A stretch of 34,307 nucleotides of DNA from Roseovarius sp. (lineage in GTDB: Bacteria > Pseudomonadota > Alphaproteobacteria > Rhodobacterales > Rhodobacteraceae): assembly GCF_018066915.1 (NCBI RefSeq), contig NZ_JAGPVV010000019.1, forward strand, positions 1-34,307, written 5' to 3'. The notes under the pieces were generated by a model, which was not told the DNA's origin, searched no databases, and saw nothing but the letters and a program-made list of their open reading frames with translations. The position numbers and the translations under genes were made by a program. This document shows positions 8,390 through 17,465 of the stretch, in pieces (within the stretch, counting starts at the first letter, position 1; every line of letters begins with the position of its first letter).

Positions 8390-9088
8390 ATGTCGATCTG
8401 GGTCCGTATCTCCGAAGCCTTGTCAGCCCTTGCCAATGGCGAGGGGCTGAGTGCCGTTTTCGACCGTCTCCGCACCCCGCCCGAGCGCAGCGTGGCCTTT
8501 ACAATCGCGGTGATCGCGCTCTCGGCCAAGATGGCCAAGGCCGATGGGCTGGTCACGCGGGACGAGGTCACGGCCTTTCGTGAGGTGTTCCAGATCGCCG
8601 AGACGGATGAGGCGGATGCTGCCCGCGTCTTCAACCTTGCGCGGCAGGATGTGGCGGGGTTCGAGGACTATGCCCGCCGTATCGCGCGGATGTTCGAGGG
8701 CCAGCCCGGCACGCTCTGCGATCTGATGGAGGGGCTCTTTCACATCGCCATGGCGGACGGGGTCTATCACGCCAAAGAGGATGAATTTCTAGCGCGCGTG
8801 GCCGAGATATTCGCGCTGCCTGCGTCCTCCTTTCGCACGTTGCGGACGCGGTTCGTGCCGGATGCACCCTCCGATCCTTGGTCCGTTCTGGGGGTGAGCC
8901 CGGAGACGCCGATGGAAGAGGTGCGCAAGGCCTGGCGCGATTTGGTGCGCGAGACCCACCCGGACCGCATGCAGGCGCGCGGGGTTCCGCCAGAGGCGAT
9001 CCGCCTTGCAGAGCGGCGGCTGGTGGACATCAACCGCGCCTGGGAAGAGATCAGCGAGGCACGCGCCCATGCGGATCGCGACCTATAA
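8390..9088 (+). CDS. TerB and DnaJ domain co-chaperone (DjlA-like)
   Basis: The 232-residue protein has a TerB-type helical domain (about 35-145; VAFTIAVIALSAKMAKADG and LFHIAMADGVYHAKEDEFL) followed by a C-terminal J domain (about 163-225; DPWSVLGVSPETPMEEVRKAWRDLVRETHPD). The HPD tripeptide needed to stimulate DnaK ATPase is intact at about residue 190. The arrangement resembles DjlA, but I see no clear N-terminal membrane anchor, so a soluble form is likely. The ribosome-binding site is weak (AGGG). The 3' end overlaps the next gene by 20 bases. Confidence 0.9.
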   Translation: MSIWVRISEALSALANGEGLSAVFDRLRTPPERSVAFTIAVIALSAKMAKADGLVTRDEVTAFREVFQIAETDEADAARVFNLARQDVAGFEDYARRIARMFEGQPGTLCDLMEGLFHIAMADGVYHAKEDEFLARVAEIFALPASSFRTLRTRFVPDAPSDPWSVLGVSPETPMEEVRKAWRDLVRETHPDRMQARGVPPEAIRLAERRLVDINRAWEEISEARAHADRDL

Positions 9089-10094
9089 TGTCGAGTGGTT
9101 CAACGCGCTCTTTGACGATCAGGGCCACCCCCATGACAACGGCGCATGGTCCGCGCGCTACAATGTGACACGCGCCGACCAGCTTGCGGCGCTCGGGATC
9201 GTGTTCACCGCTTTGGATGCCGATGTGGTGTTGGTGGTCGAGGCCCCCGACGACAATGGTCGCCGCAGCACAGTCAAGGCGTTGGAAAATTTTGCAAAAA
9301 TCATGCAGCTTCGGGCGCGGCGGGCCCTGATCGGCTTTGCCAATGACACGCAACAGGAACTGGCGCTGCTCTATGATCCGGACGCGCTGAGCGCGCGGCA
9401 TGATCCGCAGGGCGCGACCACGGGGGCCGGGGACGGGACGCCGCGCTTTGACGGTGTGTTCCGGATCGATCTTGATATCGACGACCGCGCGGATCGGGTC
9501 ACGTTTTCTAAGCCGCCGCTCGAGGTGGAGTTGACCACCACCGCCGGTCGGGTGCTGCGTCTGATCGGCGCGCATCTCAAATCCAAGGCGCCGCATGGTG
9601 CTGTGGGCCGCGACGAGGCCATCCGCATCGGGATCACCAACCGGCGCAAGCAACTGGCGCAAGCCGTCTGGCTGCGGCAACGGATCGAGACGCATCTGGC
9701 GGCGGCGGACCCTCTGATCGTGTTGGGGGATCTGAACGATGGTCCGGGGCTTGACGAATACGAGCATCTTTTCGGGCGCTCTTCGGTCGAAATCATCATG
9801 GGCGAGGGGCAAGAGGCGGCGCAGACACTCTATGATCCGCATGCCCGCGGGGTGCTCTTGCGGCGGTTCGGGGCGGTGCATACTTCGGCGCGCTTCTACC
9901 TGCGTGATCAGCGGCGCTACATGCAGGCGCTGCTCGACTATATCCTGATTTCGCCCGATCTCATGGCGCGGCGTCCCATCTGGCGGATATGGCACCCGTT
10001 CGACGATCCGGTCTGCTTTGACAACCGCGATCTGCGTGAGGCGCTGCTGACCGCGTCGGATCATTTTCCGGTCAGTCTGGATCTCGAACTCTGA
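9069..10094 (+). CDS. Endonuclease/exonuclease/phosphatase family protein
   Basis: The 341-residue protein has the landmarks of the EEP fold: IATYNVEWF at the N-terminus, an acidic VVLVVEAPDD segment, LIGAHLKSKAP, LIVLGDLNDGPG (metal/phosphate-binding Asp and Asn) and the C-terminal SDHFPVSLDL with the catalytic Asp-His. Members cleave phosphodiester or phosphate-ester bonds in nucleic acids, inositol phosphates or lipids; the substrate is unknown here. The start at 9069 (MRIATYNVEW) begins the domain exactly and overlaps the DnaJ-domain gene by 20 bases. The longer ORF start at 9006 would add residues outside the fold. Confidence 0.88.
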   Translation: MRIATYNVEWFNALFDDQGHPHDNGAWSARYNVTRADQLAALGIVFTALDADVVLVVEAPDDNGRRSTVKALENFAKIMQLRARRALIGFANDTQQELALLYDPDALSARHDPQGATTGAGDGTPRFDGVFRIDLDIDDRADRVTFSKPPLEVELTTTAGRVLRLIGAHLKSKAPHGAVGRDEAIRIGITNRRKQLAQAVWLRQRIETHLAAADPLIVLGDLNDGPGLDEYEHLFGRSSVEIIMGEGQEAAQTLYDPHARGVLLRRFGAVHTSARFYLRDQRRYMQALLDYILISPDLMARRPIWRIWHPFDDPVCFDNRDLREALLTASDHFPVSLDLEL

Positions 10095-10122
10095 TCTTAA
10101 AATCGTCACTTGGAGCGCTTAT

Positions 10123-10512
10123 ATGATCTGCATGACCCCGATGACCCTGATCCGAACCGTTTGTGTGCTGACCGTGCTGGGCGCGGCCCCCCTTGCTGCG
10201 CAGGACGCGACTGAGGATGAGGGACGATCCCTGATGGAAGAGGGCGCGCGGCTCTTTTTCGAGGGGATACAGCGCGAGATGGGACCGGCTCTTGAGGGGT
10301 TGCGCGACCGCGCCCAAGAGATGGAGCCCGCGCTGCGCCAGTTTGTCGAGGAAATGGGCCCGGCGCTGCGTGATCTGATGGGTGAGATTGGCGATCTCAG
10401 CGCCTTTCACGCGCCCGAAGTGCTGCCGAATGGCGACATCCTCCTGCGTCGCAAGACGCCGCAAGAAATGCAGGATGTGTCACCACTGCCAGAGGGCGAA
10501 ATCGAACTCTGA
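10123..10512 (+). CDS. Small exported protein of unknown function
   Basis: The 129-residue product has an N-terminal signal peptide (MTLIRTVCVLTVLGAAPLAAQ, cleavage likely after AAQ or just before it) and a charged, Glu/Met/Leu-rich helical body with repeated EMGPAL-type segments (REMGPALEGL, EMEPALRQF, EMGPALRDL). It is therefore probably periplasmic. GGAG sits upstream of the ATG at 10123; ATG at 10132 is an alternative. It follows the EEP gene by 28 bases and converges on ppx. I know similar short proteins in Rhodobacteraceae but no function. Confidence 0.8.
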   Translation: MICMTPMTLIRTVCVLTVLGAAPLAAQDATEDEGRSLMEEGARLFFEGIQREMGPALEGLRDRAQEMEPALRQFVEEMGPALRDLMGEIGDLSAFHAPEVLPNGDILLRRKTPQEMQDVSPLPEGEIEL

Positions 10513-10526
10513 CTGATACGGCGCGC

Positions 10527-12071
10527 TTATCTTGGCGTCTTGATCACGATCCGCGCCGAGAGGGCTGTGGCAAGGGAGGCAAAGCGCGCTTGTGCCACTT
10601 CGCCAAAGAGCGGGGCTGCCTCTGCTGACAGGCGCAATTCCAGCACCTTCTTTTGCGGGAACCACCGCAATTCCCCCAAATGCGCGTTGCGCTTGAGCCA
10701 GAGCATCGCGGCAAAGCGCATGGCCTTGCCCAGAACCTCGGCTTCGTGGCGGTCCTTGTCGGTCAGCAACCCATCCAGATCGGCAAATCGGCTGCCCTCA
10801 CGTTTGTTCGAATAGCGGTGCAGCAGGGCGAGGCCCAGATAGACCCGCTCCGAATGTTTGAGCCCGCCCAGATTGGCGCGGGTGGCGTTGTCGAAACAGA
10901 CCTCGGCCCGGTAATCGGGATGGGCGCGCCAACTCACATCGTGCAAGAGACAGGCAGCCCGGATCAGGCGGCGGCGCTCGGGCTTGGCGGATTTGAAGAG
11001 CGGCAGGATGAAGTGATAGATTACCTTGCCAAAACCCGGCAGGCGCGCGTCCTTTTGCTCGGCAAAGCGGCAGGCCTCGATCAGCGGATCGCGGTCGCGC
11101 AGCATCTGCGGCATCTGCTCATAGAGCAGTCCCTCGCGGATACCATAGCTCGACACGGCGATGTCGCGCGGCTTGAAGGTTTTGATCAACTCGCCCAGAA
11201 CCTCGATCGCCTGCGGCACAAGCTCGATCCGTGCCATCGAGACACCGGATTGCGCGCGCAGCGTTTCGGCATCCGTCTTTTCGATGTACTTGATGGTCGC
11301 CCGCACATCGGCGGGGGTCATGCGGTATTCATGCAGCACATGCAGCGGGTATTTGCGCCGCACCATGTCGATCCGGGCGATGGCCCGCCACGACCCGCCC
11401 ACTAGGAAGAGGCGGTTCTTCTGCTCGCCCAATTCGTCGCGCATGGCGTTCAGGGTCTGGCGGATATAGGCGCGGCGCTCCTTCTTGCCGCCCTTCATGT
11501 CGCGCAGTTTGAGCGGGCCAAGCTGGGAGGAAACCCGCGCCCCCACCTTGCCACCGTTGATCTCGGCCAGTTCCATGGACGAGCCGCCGATGTCGCACAC
11601 AAGGCCGTAAGAGCCGGGCCATCCCAAGAGCACGCCTTGCGCCGACAACCGTGCCTCTTCGCGGCCGTCGATCACCCAGAGTTTGAGCCCTGTTTCCCGC
11701 TCGACCTCGGCGCGGAATTCCTCGCCGTCGCTGGCCTCGCGCACGGCGGCGGTGGCGACGATGACCAGCGGGCCGGTATCCATACCCTCGGCCAGCATCT
11801 TGAACCGCTTGAGCGCCTCGAGCGCGCGCTTGCGCCCAGTTGGGTTCAGCCGACCACTTTCGGACATGCCTGCCCCAAGGGCGCACATGATCTTTTCGTT
11901 GTAGAAATACGCGGGGCTTCGCGCTGCACCGTCGAACACCACAAGGCGCACCGAGTTGGAGCCCACATCGACCACCCCCACGCGGCTGAGCGCGCGCGCA
12001 GAGGGGCTATCGAAAAGAGGGCGACCAAAGGGGCCGCCGTCGGGTTCTGTTGGATCGTTGGTGCCGTCCAT
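10527..12071 (-). CDS. ppx: Ppx/GppA family phosphatase (exopolyphosphatase-like)
   Basis: Family members hydrolyse polyphosphate from its end or convert pppGpp to ppGpp. The 514-residue protein shows the actin-like ATPase fold motifs GVVDVGSNSVRLVVFDG near the N-terminus and CDIGGSSMELAEI in the middle, and an HD-like helical C-terminal part (LLHDVSWRAHPDYRAE). I chose the ATG at 12071; the ORF-track start at 12125 is a TTG overlapping the ppk1 stop and would add 18 poorly folded residues. It lies directly downstream of ppk1, so synthesis and breakdown of polyphosphate are encoded together. Ppx versus GppA specificity cannot be told from sequence. Confidence 0.9.
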   Translation of the reverse strand: MDGTNDPTEPDGGPFGRPLFDSPSARALSRVGVVDVGSNSVRLVVFDGAARSPAYFYNEKIMCALGAGMSESGRLNPTGRKRALEALKRFKMLAEGMDTGPLVIVATAAVREASDGEEFRAEVERETGLKLWVIDGREEARLSAQGVLLGWPGSYGLVCDIGGSSMELAEINGGKVGARVSSQLGPLKLRDMKGGKKERRAYIRQTLNAMRDELGEQKNRLFLVGGSWRAIARIDMVRRKYPLHVLHEYRMTPADVRATIKYIEKTDAETLRAQSGVSMARIELVPQAIEVLGELIKTFKPRDIAVSSYGIREGLLYEQMPQMLRDRDPLIEACRFAEQKDARLPGFGKVIYHFILPLFKSAKPERRRLIRAACLLHDVSWRAHPDYRAEVCFDNATRANLGGLKHSERVYLGLALLHRYSNKREGSRFADLDGLLTDKDRHEAEVLGKAMRFAAMLWLKRNAHLGELRWFPQKKVLELRLSAEAAPLFGEVAQARFASLATALSARIVIKTPR

Positions 12072-12121
12072 ATCCGTCCCAGTCTTTCGCGCCCCCTCTA
12101 TGCGACACGGGCGCGCGTGGG

Positions 12122-14296
12122 TCAATCCTCGGTATGGGTCAGTTTGGGCACATCCGACGCCCCGGCAGAGCCCCGTCCCGAGAGCGATGGGTTTTCCATG
12201 AAGAAGCGGTGACAGCTAAAGGCAAAGGCCCCTTCCACGGCAGGCGGGCGGGTAAAGCTGCCATCGGGGGCCATGACCCAGCTTTGCGCCACATCGGCCA
12301 TGTTGGCTGCCATGACCTGACTGACAATCTGCGCCTTGACGGTCGGATTCTCGATCTCGACAAGCGTTTCGACCCTGCGATTGAGGTTGCGCCCCATCCA
12401 GTCGGCAGAGGAAATGAACACCCGCGCCTTCTTGGACGGAAGGCCAGAGCCATTGCCGAAACAGACGATGCGGGAATGTTCAAGAAACCTGCCAATGATG
12501 GATTTCACGCGGATATTGCTCGACAATCCCTTGATGCCCGGTCGCAATCCGCAGATGCCGCGCACCACGAGGTCAATCTTGACGCCTGCCTCGGACGCGG
12601 CATAGAGCGCGTCGATGATATCGGGCTCAATCAGCGAATTCATCTTGGCCCAGATTGCCGCCGGTTTGCCCGCGCGCGCGTGCTCGGCCTCGCGCTCGAT
12701 CAACTCGAGCAGGCGCGGCTTGAGCGATTTGGGCGAAATCGCGAGGTTTTCCAGCCCCTCGGGCTCGGCATAGCCCGACAGGTAATTGAACACCTTGGTC
12801 GCGTCCCGCCCCAGTTTGGTATCGCAGGTGAAAAAGCTGAGATCCGTGTAGATGCGCGCGGTGATGGGGTGATAATTGCCGGTGCCGTAATGGGTATATG
12901 TCACCAGATTTTCGCCCTCGCGGCGCACCACTGTGGAAATCTTGGCATGGGTCTTGAGGTCGATGAAGCCATAGACCACATGCGCCCCCGCCCGTTCCAG
13001 CCGCCGTGATTGTCGGATATTCGCGGCCTCGTCGAATCGTGCCTTGAGTTCCACAAGGGCGGTGACGGATTTGCCATCCTCCGCCGCCTCGCACAGCGCC
13101 TCGACGATGGGAGAGTTGCGTGAGGTGCGATAGAGCGTCTGCTTGATCGCCACCACATCGGGATCATGCGCCGCCTGTGTCAGGAAGCGCACCACCATGT
13201 CAAAGGTCTCGTAGGGGTGATGCAGCAGCATGTCCTTTTGCCGGATCGCGGCAAACATGTCGCCGCCATGATCCTGCACCCGCTCCGGCACGCGCGGGGT
13301 AAAGGGCGGCCACAAGAGATCGGGGCGGGCGTCCAGCACCAATTCCTTGAGATCGGCCAGACCGATCATGCCTTCGACCTCGACCACCTCTTCGGGTATG
13401 ACGTGCAATTCCTGCATGATGACACGGCGCAGATCCTCGGGCGCGTTGGCCGAAATCTTCATGCGGACCACTTCGCCACGGCGGCGGCGCTTCAATGCCA
13501 CCTCGAATTCGCGCACGAGGTCTTCGGCCTCTTCCTCGACCTCGAGATCGCTGTCGCGCAGCACGCGAAAGGCACAATGGCTCTTGTAGCGATAGCCCGG
13601 AAAGAGGCTGTGCAGATGCAGCAAGAGCAGTTCTTCCAGCGGCAAGAAGCGATGGGTGCCCTCAGGGCCGGGCAGGGGGACGAAGCGCGCGATCTGCTGC
13701 GGAATGGGCAAGAGCGCCTGAAGCGGGCGCTTGTCGGCCTTGCGCTCAAGCTGAAGGGCCAGACTGTAGCCAAGGTTGGGGATGAAGGGAAACGGATGCG
13801 CAGGGTCAATCGCCAAGGGCGAGAGCACCGGAAATGTCTTGTTGAGAAAAACATCCGCCAGATAGTCCCGGTCTGCGTCCTCGATAGAACCGTGATCGAG
13901 GATCGAAATCTTCTCGGCCTCAAGCTCGCGGCGCAGGGTATTGTAGGTCTCTTGCTGAGAGGCCAGCAGTTTACGGGCATTCTCGTTGATCAGCACAAGC
14001 TGCTCTGCCGGGGATAGGCCATCCGCGGCCGGGGTCGTATTGCCCGCCTGCGCCAGTTCCCGCAGGCCCGCGACGCGCACGTTATAGAACTCATCAAGAT
14101 TGGTGGCCGAAATCGACAAGAAGCGCAGCCGTTCCAGCAGCGGCACACGGGTATTCTGGGCCTCTTCCAATACGCGCCAGTTGAAGCCAAGCCAGCTTAG
14201 CTCACGGTTATAGAACCGCCCCGGACCGGTGAGGTCCAGATCGGTCAGATCGACAGCTTCGGGCGTGGGGTGTTTGAGAAAATCTGCTTGGGTCAT
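12122..14296 (-). CDS. ppk1: Polyphosphate kinase 1
   Basis: PPK1 polymerises the terminal phosphate of ATP into polyphosphate. The 724-residue protein has the usual order of N, head, C1 and C2 domains: [19 protein letters not shown] at the start, [21 protein letters not shown], then the conserved active-site region [23 protein letters not shown] with the phospho-accepting His, and [14 protein letters not shown] near the end. The start is the ATG at 14296 just after hdaA; the longer ORF to 14524 is antisense-frame sequence of hdaA. The ribosome-binding site is poor. It forms an operon with hdaA and ppx. Confidence 0.96.
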   Translation of the reverse strand: MTQADFLKHPTPEAVDLTDLDLTGPGRFYNRELSWLGFNWRVLEEAQNTRVPLLERLRFLSISATNLDEFYNVRVAGLRELAQAGNTTPAADGLSPAEQLVLINENARKLLASQQETYNTLRRELEAEKISILDHGSIEDADRDYLADVFLNKTFPVLSPLAIDPAHPFPFIPNLGYSLALQLERKADKRPLQALLPIPQQIARFVPLPGPEGTHRFLPLEELLLLHLHSLFPGYRYKSHCAFRVLRDSDLEVEEEAEDLVREFEVALKRRRRGEVVRMKISANAPEDLRRVIMQELHVIPEEVVEVEGMIGLADLKELVLDARPDLLWPPFTPRVPERVQDHGGDMFAAIRQKDMLLHHPYETFDMVVRFLTQAAHDPDVVAIKQTLYRTSRNSPIVEALCEAAEDGKSVTALVELKARFDEAANIRQSRRLERAGAHVVYGFIDLKTHAKISTVVRREGENLVTYTHYGTGNYHPITARIYTDLSFFTCDTKLGRDATKVFNYLSGYAEPEGLENLAISPKSLKPRLLELIEREAEHARAGKPAAIWAKMNSLIEPDIIDALYAASEAGVKIDLVVRGICGLRPGIKGLSSNIRVKSIIGRFLEHSRIVCFGNGSGLPSKKARVFISSADWMGRNLNRRVETLVEIENPTVKAQIVSQVMAANMADVAQSWVMAPDGSFTRPPAVEGAFAFSCHRFFMENPSLSGRGSAGASDVPKLTHTED

Positions 14297-14345
14297 GGGG
14301 GGCTTATGGCGCTGACTTGTAACGGAACGGTGACGCAGCGTGGCT

Positions 14346-15023
14346 CTATTGCGCCATTTTGTCCAGCACTTGCGCGGCGAGGGCGCGGGTGATTGCGCGA
14401 CCTTCCGCAAGGGCCAGGGAATCGAGTGCGGCAACCACCTCTTGTGCCGCATCAAAGGAGCGGTCCATTCGCCGCGCGAGATAGGGAATCGTGTCCGGGC
14501 TTGGGGAAATCTGGCGGTCGGCAAAGAGCTTGGTCAGCACGGCGGCCAAAAGCGTGTCATCCGGCGCGCGGAGTTGGGTCAACAGCGTGCCCTGCATGCG
14601 GCTGTGCAGATCAGGCAGGACGAGTGGCCAGAGGTTCGGTGGGCGTTCGGCCGTGAGCAAGAGGGTGTGCCCTTCGGCCAACACGAGGTTGTGCAGGTGA
14701 AAGAGCGCCTCTTCGGCGGGACGATCCCCTGCCACCCGATCTGCATCCTCAACCGCGACCGCACCGCTTGCGAGCGTGGGGATATCGGCATGGGAGAGGC
14801 GATTGGCTGCAACGATCCGGGCACCCGAGAGGGAGGCCCAGACATGCGCCAGATGCGTCTTGCCGGCACCTTTCGGCCCCGCGAGGATCAGTTTGCGTCC
14901 GGGCCAGCCTTGCCAGCCTTCGATCATCGCCACCGCTTCTGCATTGGCGGGCGAGACAAAGAAATCCTCGCGCCCCAGTGCGGGACGCACTGGCAGATCA
15001 AAGCTGAGTTGGCGCGGCGTCAT
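14346..15023 (-). CDS. hdaA: DnaA regulatory inactivator HdaA
   Basis: HdaA (Hda) binds the sliding clamp and stimulates ATP hydrolysis by DnaA, limiting replication initiation to once per cycle. The 225-residue protein begins [12 protein letters not shown], containing the clamp-binding QLSFDL motif, followed by a DnaA-like AAA+ domain with Walker [10 protein letters not shown] (about 49-57), a degenerate Walker B (GAVAVEDAD), and sensor segments. The length is normal. The ATG overlaps the stop of the upstream perM-like gene by 4 bases, and ppk1 follows, an order common in alphaproteobacteria. Confidence 0.94.
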   Translation of the reverse strand: MTPRQLSFDLPVRPALGREDFFVSPANAEAVAMIEGWQGWPGRKLILAGPKGAGKTHLAHVWASLSGARIVAANRLSHADIPTLASGAVAVEDADRVAGDRPAEEALFHLHNLVLAEGHTLLLTAERPPNLWPLVLPDLHSRMQGTLLTQLRAPDDTLLAAVLTKLFADRQISPSPDTIPYLARRMDRSFDAAQEVVAALDSLALAEGRAITRALAAQVLDKMAQ

Positions 15024-16087
15024 TCGCGATCAATGCTTTCCAGCCCACGATAAAGGCGGCTTTCGCGGTATTGTTCAAGGGCAAAGCGGGCGATCACCCC
15101 AAGCGACGCCGCGACCGGCACGGCCACCAGCATACCGACAAACCCGAAAAGCGCGCCAAAGGCCGAGAGCGCGAAAATGAGCCAGACGGGATGCAGACCG
15201 ACCGAAGAGCCCACCAGCTTGGGCGTCAGGAAATTGCCCTCAATCACCTGTCCCGAGACAAAGACAGCGGCCACGAGACCGACACTGAGCCAATCGCCCC
15301 AGAACTGAAAGAGCGCAAGGCCAACGGCCAGCACGCCCCCGACAATCGAGCCGACATAGGGGATAAAGGTGATGAGCCCGGCAATCGCGCCCACCACGAG
15401 GCCGAATTGCAGCCCAACCAGCATGAGGGCGACCGCGTAATAGGTGCCCAAGATCAAACACACGGTGCCCATGCCGCGGATGAAACTGGCCAGCGTATTG
15501 TCGATCTGGCCTGCAAGGCTGCGGATCACGGGCGCATGGTCGCGCGGCAAAAGATTGTCGATCTCGGCGACCATATGATCCCAATCATAGAGCAGATACA
15601 CCGCCACAACGGGAACAATCACCAGCAGGATCAAGATATTGACCATGGAGGCCGCAGAGCTGAGGATCGTTTCGAGCAATTGGCCGCCACGTTCGCGAAT
15701 GGTCTCGCCCAAGGACAGCAGCGTCTTGTTCAGCGCCGAGTCAGGTTCGAAGAGCGTTGGGAAATGGGTGCTCAGAAATCCATGCAGATCGCGCGCCAGT
15801 TCCGGTGCCACGTTGAAGAGAGCCACCGCCTGATTGACAAGCGTGGGCACGATCAGCAGCACAATCACGACAAAGGCCAGAATGGCGATCAGGGTTATGA
15901 CCACGACCGATGCCGCGCGGCTCAGTCCCATACGTTCCAGCCGGTCGGCCACGGGGTCGAGGAAATAGGCAATCGCACCGCCCAGAACGAAGGGCAGGAT
16001 CACGTCGCCCAGAAACCAGAGCAACACAAAAAACACGGCCATGGCCGCGCCCCAATACTTCATCTGATCCCGGACGGGGAGCGCCAT
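15020..16087 (-). CDS. AI-2E/PerM family transporter
   Basis: The 355-residue protein has seven to eight hydrophobic segments with the family pattern: paired N-terminal helices (WGAAMAVFFVLLWFLGDVILPFVLGGAIAYFLDPVADRLER), a soluble insert, and a C-terminal half containing IAGLITFIPYVGSIVGG and EGNFLTPKLVGSSVGLHP, which are diagnostic of AI-2E family (PF01594) proteins. Members are inner-membrane exporters; autoinducer-2 export is shown for one member and should not be assumed. It is the first gene of the perM-hdaA-ppk1-ppx run and overlaps hdaA by 4 bases. Confidence 0.93.
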   Translation of the reverse strand: MALPVRDQMKYWGAAMAVFFVLLWFLGDVILPFVLGGAIAYFLDPVADRLERMGLSRAASVVVITLIAILAFVVIVLLIVPTLVNQAVALFNVAPELARDLHGFLSTHFPTLFEPDSALNKTLLSLGETIRERGGQLLETILSSAASMVNILILLVIVPVVAVYLLYDWDHMVAEIDNLLPRDHAPVIRSLAGQIDNTLASFIRGMGTVCLILGTYYAVALMLVGLQFGLVVGAIAGLITFIPYVGSIVGGVLAVGLALFQFWGDWLSVGLVAAVFVSGQVIEGNFLTPKLVGSSVGLHPVWLIFALSAFGALFGFVGMLVAVPVAASLGVIARFALEQYRESRLYRGLESIDRE

Positions 16088-16179
16088 GGTTCGCCTCCTG
16101 ATACGCGCCCTATGTCATGGTTTGGGCGTTCGGTTTCAAGAGGAAAGGCGCGTGCTGCGCAAATCCTGTGCGGCGGTGT

Positions 16180-16202
16180 ATCGCGCCCTCAGCGGGCGCG
16201 AT
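16180..16202. other. Hairpin between the cold-shock and PerM-like genes
   Basis: ATCGCGCCC and GGGCGCGAT form a perfect 9-base-pair stem with a 5-base loop. A second palindrome, GACCGCGCGCGGTC (16233-16246), lies just after the cold-shock stop. Neither has a T tract, so they may be factor-dependent 3' ends of the cold-shock mRNA, but this is uncertain. Confidence 0.35.
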
Positions 16203-16251
16203 GATGGTTTGCGGGGTGTGTTGGCAATCCCCGACCGCGCGCGGTCTGCGT

Positions 16252-16458
16252 TCAGGCGAGAACGATATTCGACGCGGATTCACGACCATCACGGCCGGAT
16301 TCGATGTCAAACTTGACCTTTTGATTGTCGGCAAGGCCGGTGAGGCCCGCGCGCTCGACCGCGCTGATGTGGACGAACACATCCTTGCCGCCGCCATCGG
16401 GCGCGATAAAGCCATAGCCTTTGGTGGCATTGAACCATTTCACGGTGCCAGTCGCCAT
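16252..16458 (-). CDS. Cold-shock domain protein (CspA family)
   Basis: The 68-residue protein is a single cold-shock domain that binds single-stranded RNA/DNA and melts secondary structure. The RNA-binding motifs RNP1 (KGYGFI, about residues 13-18) and RNP2 (VFVHI, about 27-31) are intact, and the N-terminus [18 protein letters not shown] is typical. AAGGA lies 9 bases upstream of the ATG, next to a leader hairpin. Whether expression is cold-induced cannot be read; many alphaproteobacterial copies are constitutive or growth-phase dependent. Confidence 0.96.
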   Translation of the reverse strand: MATGTVKWFNATKGYGFIAPDGGGKDVFVHISAVERAGLTGLADNQKVKFDIESGRDGRESASNIVLA

Positions 16459-16480
16459 CTTGCTGATTCCTTTTATAATT

Positions 16481-16503
16481 GTTGCCCGCGGGAGTGCGGC
16501 AAC
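16481..16503 (-). other. Leader hairpin of the cold-shock gene
   Basis: GTTGCC and GGCAAC (plus strand) can pair around an 11-base loop; on the minus strand the stem ends directly before the AATTATAAAAGGA sequence holding the ribosome-binding site. Cold-shock mRNAs often have structured leaders, so this may affect translation. Evidence is pairing only. Confidence 0.35.
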
Positions 16504-16569
16504 CCGGCAAAGTCATGCAACATCGAGTGACTGAGCCGAAAAGGACAGATGGTCGATAGTGGTAACGTC

Positions 16570-16598
16570 GCACGGGGAAATATGCCGGTTCCCCGTGC
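16570..16598. other. Hairpin downstream of the L,D-transpeptidase gene
   Basis: GCACGGGGAA and TTCCCCGTGC form a perfect 10-base-pair stem with a 9-base loop. It lies 11 bases after the stop of the minus-strand L,D-transpeptidase gene. On the minus strand the T-rich stretch precedes the stem rather than following it, so it is not a classical terminator in that direction. Confidence 0.45.
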
Positions 16599-16609
16599 AA
16601 AAATCAAGA

Positions 16610-17164
16610 TTACAGAACTGTAACGACTGTGCCGATCGGCACGCGTTCGTAGAGATCCTGCACATGTTCGTTAATCATCCGGATACAGCCGTTCGAGACA
16701 GAGCGCCCGATGGACGAGGGCTGTGTCGTGCCATGAATCCGGTAATAGGTGTCGCGCCCGTTCTGAAAAAGGTAGAGCGCGCGGGACCCGAGCGGATTGT
16801 CGGCGCCGCCGGGCTGCACATAGTCATTGCCCTTGAACCGCCCATAAGTATGCGGATCGCGTTCGATCATCTCGTCGGTCGGGCGCCAGGTCGGCCATTC
16901 TTTCTTGACGGCGATGGTGGCGGTGCCGGTGAATTCCAGCCCCGCCTTGCCCACGCCCACGCCATAGCGGCGGGCGCGGCCCGGTTGGGTCACGAAATAG
17001 AGAAAATGCGCGCGCGGCAGCACGATGAGCTGACCGGGTTGATAGACCGGATCGAAAGAGACCTCCTGCGGCATGAACCGCGGATCAACCTCGAAGGCAT
17101 TGGCAAGGGATGCTGTGCCCATGGCGGCGAGGCCAGTGGCCATGAATGTGCGGCGATGGATCAT
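16610..17164 (-). CDS. L,D-transpeptidase (YkuD family)
   Basis: L,D-transpeptidases crosslink meso-DAP residues in peptidoglycan or attach proteins to it, using a catalytic cysteine in the periplasm. The 184-residue protein has an N-terminal export signal (MIHRRTFMATGLAAMGTASLANA, Tat-like RR followed by a hydrophobic stretch) and the YkuD domain ending in the catalytic motif HGTTQPSSIGRSVSNGCIRM with His, Ser and Cys present. AGGAGG lies upstream of the ATG. Many Rhodobacteraceae carry several such enzymes, so the individual role is not assignable. Confidence 0.93.
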   Translation of the reverse strand: MIHRRTFMATGLAAMGTASLANAFEVDPRFMPQEVSFDPVYQPGQLIVLPRAHFLYFVTQPGRARRYGVGVGKAGLEFTGTATIAVKKEWPTWRPTDEMIERDPHTYGRFKGNDYVQPGGADNPLGSRALYLFQNGRDTYYRIHGTTQPSSIGRSVSNGCIRMINEHVQDLYERVPIGTVVTVL

Positions 17165-17283
17165 CGGGAACCTCCTGAACTATGGGCTCGTTTATAGGAC
17201 GGGTCGCGGCGGTGGTAGAAATCAAAATGCGTTCACATCTCGCGTTCTGGCCGGAACTGTTGCGATCCGGTCGCGCGCGCGCC

Positions 17284-17376
17284 TCAGATCGCGGCCCAAT
17301 CGGTGAAGCGGTATGGAAAGGGGGAACGGTGGACCGGCACGTTCGAATGCAGCGGCGGGGTGTTGCGGCGTATCAT
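17284..17376 (-). CDS. Probable 30-residue microprotein
   Basis: This short frame, absent from the ORF track, reads MIRRNTPPLHSNVPVHRSPF and continues to YRFTDWAAI before a TGA. It is supported by a perfect Shine-Dalgarno AGGAGG five bases before the ATG, GC-rich third positions like the neighbouring genes, and its position in an otherwise gene-free 301-base gap between the efflux pump and the L,D-transpeptidase, on the same strand as both. It is basic, Pro/His/Arg-rich, with no signal peptide or membrane segment. I do not recognise a family. A leader peptide for the transpeptidase gene is an alternative. Confidence 0.5.
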   Translation of the reverse strand: MIRRNTPPLHSNVPVHRSPFPYRFTDWAAI

Positions 17377-17465
17377 AGTGGCCTCCTGTGCTTGTTCTCT
17401 CAAACACGTGGGGGCGGTGGGGGTCAGTGGCCAGAGGCGCTAAAGCAATCGTGAACCTCAGTGAG

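Noticed and set aside
17222-17407. 61-codon minus-strand ORF overlapping the microprotein
   Set aside because: It is in another frame from the one next to the AGGAGG ribosome site and has no supported start.
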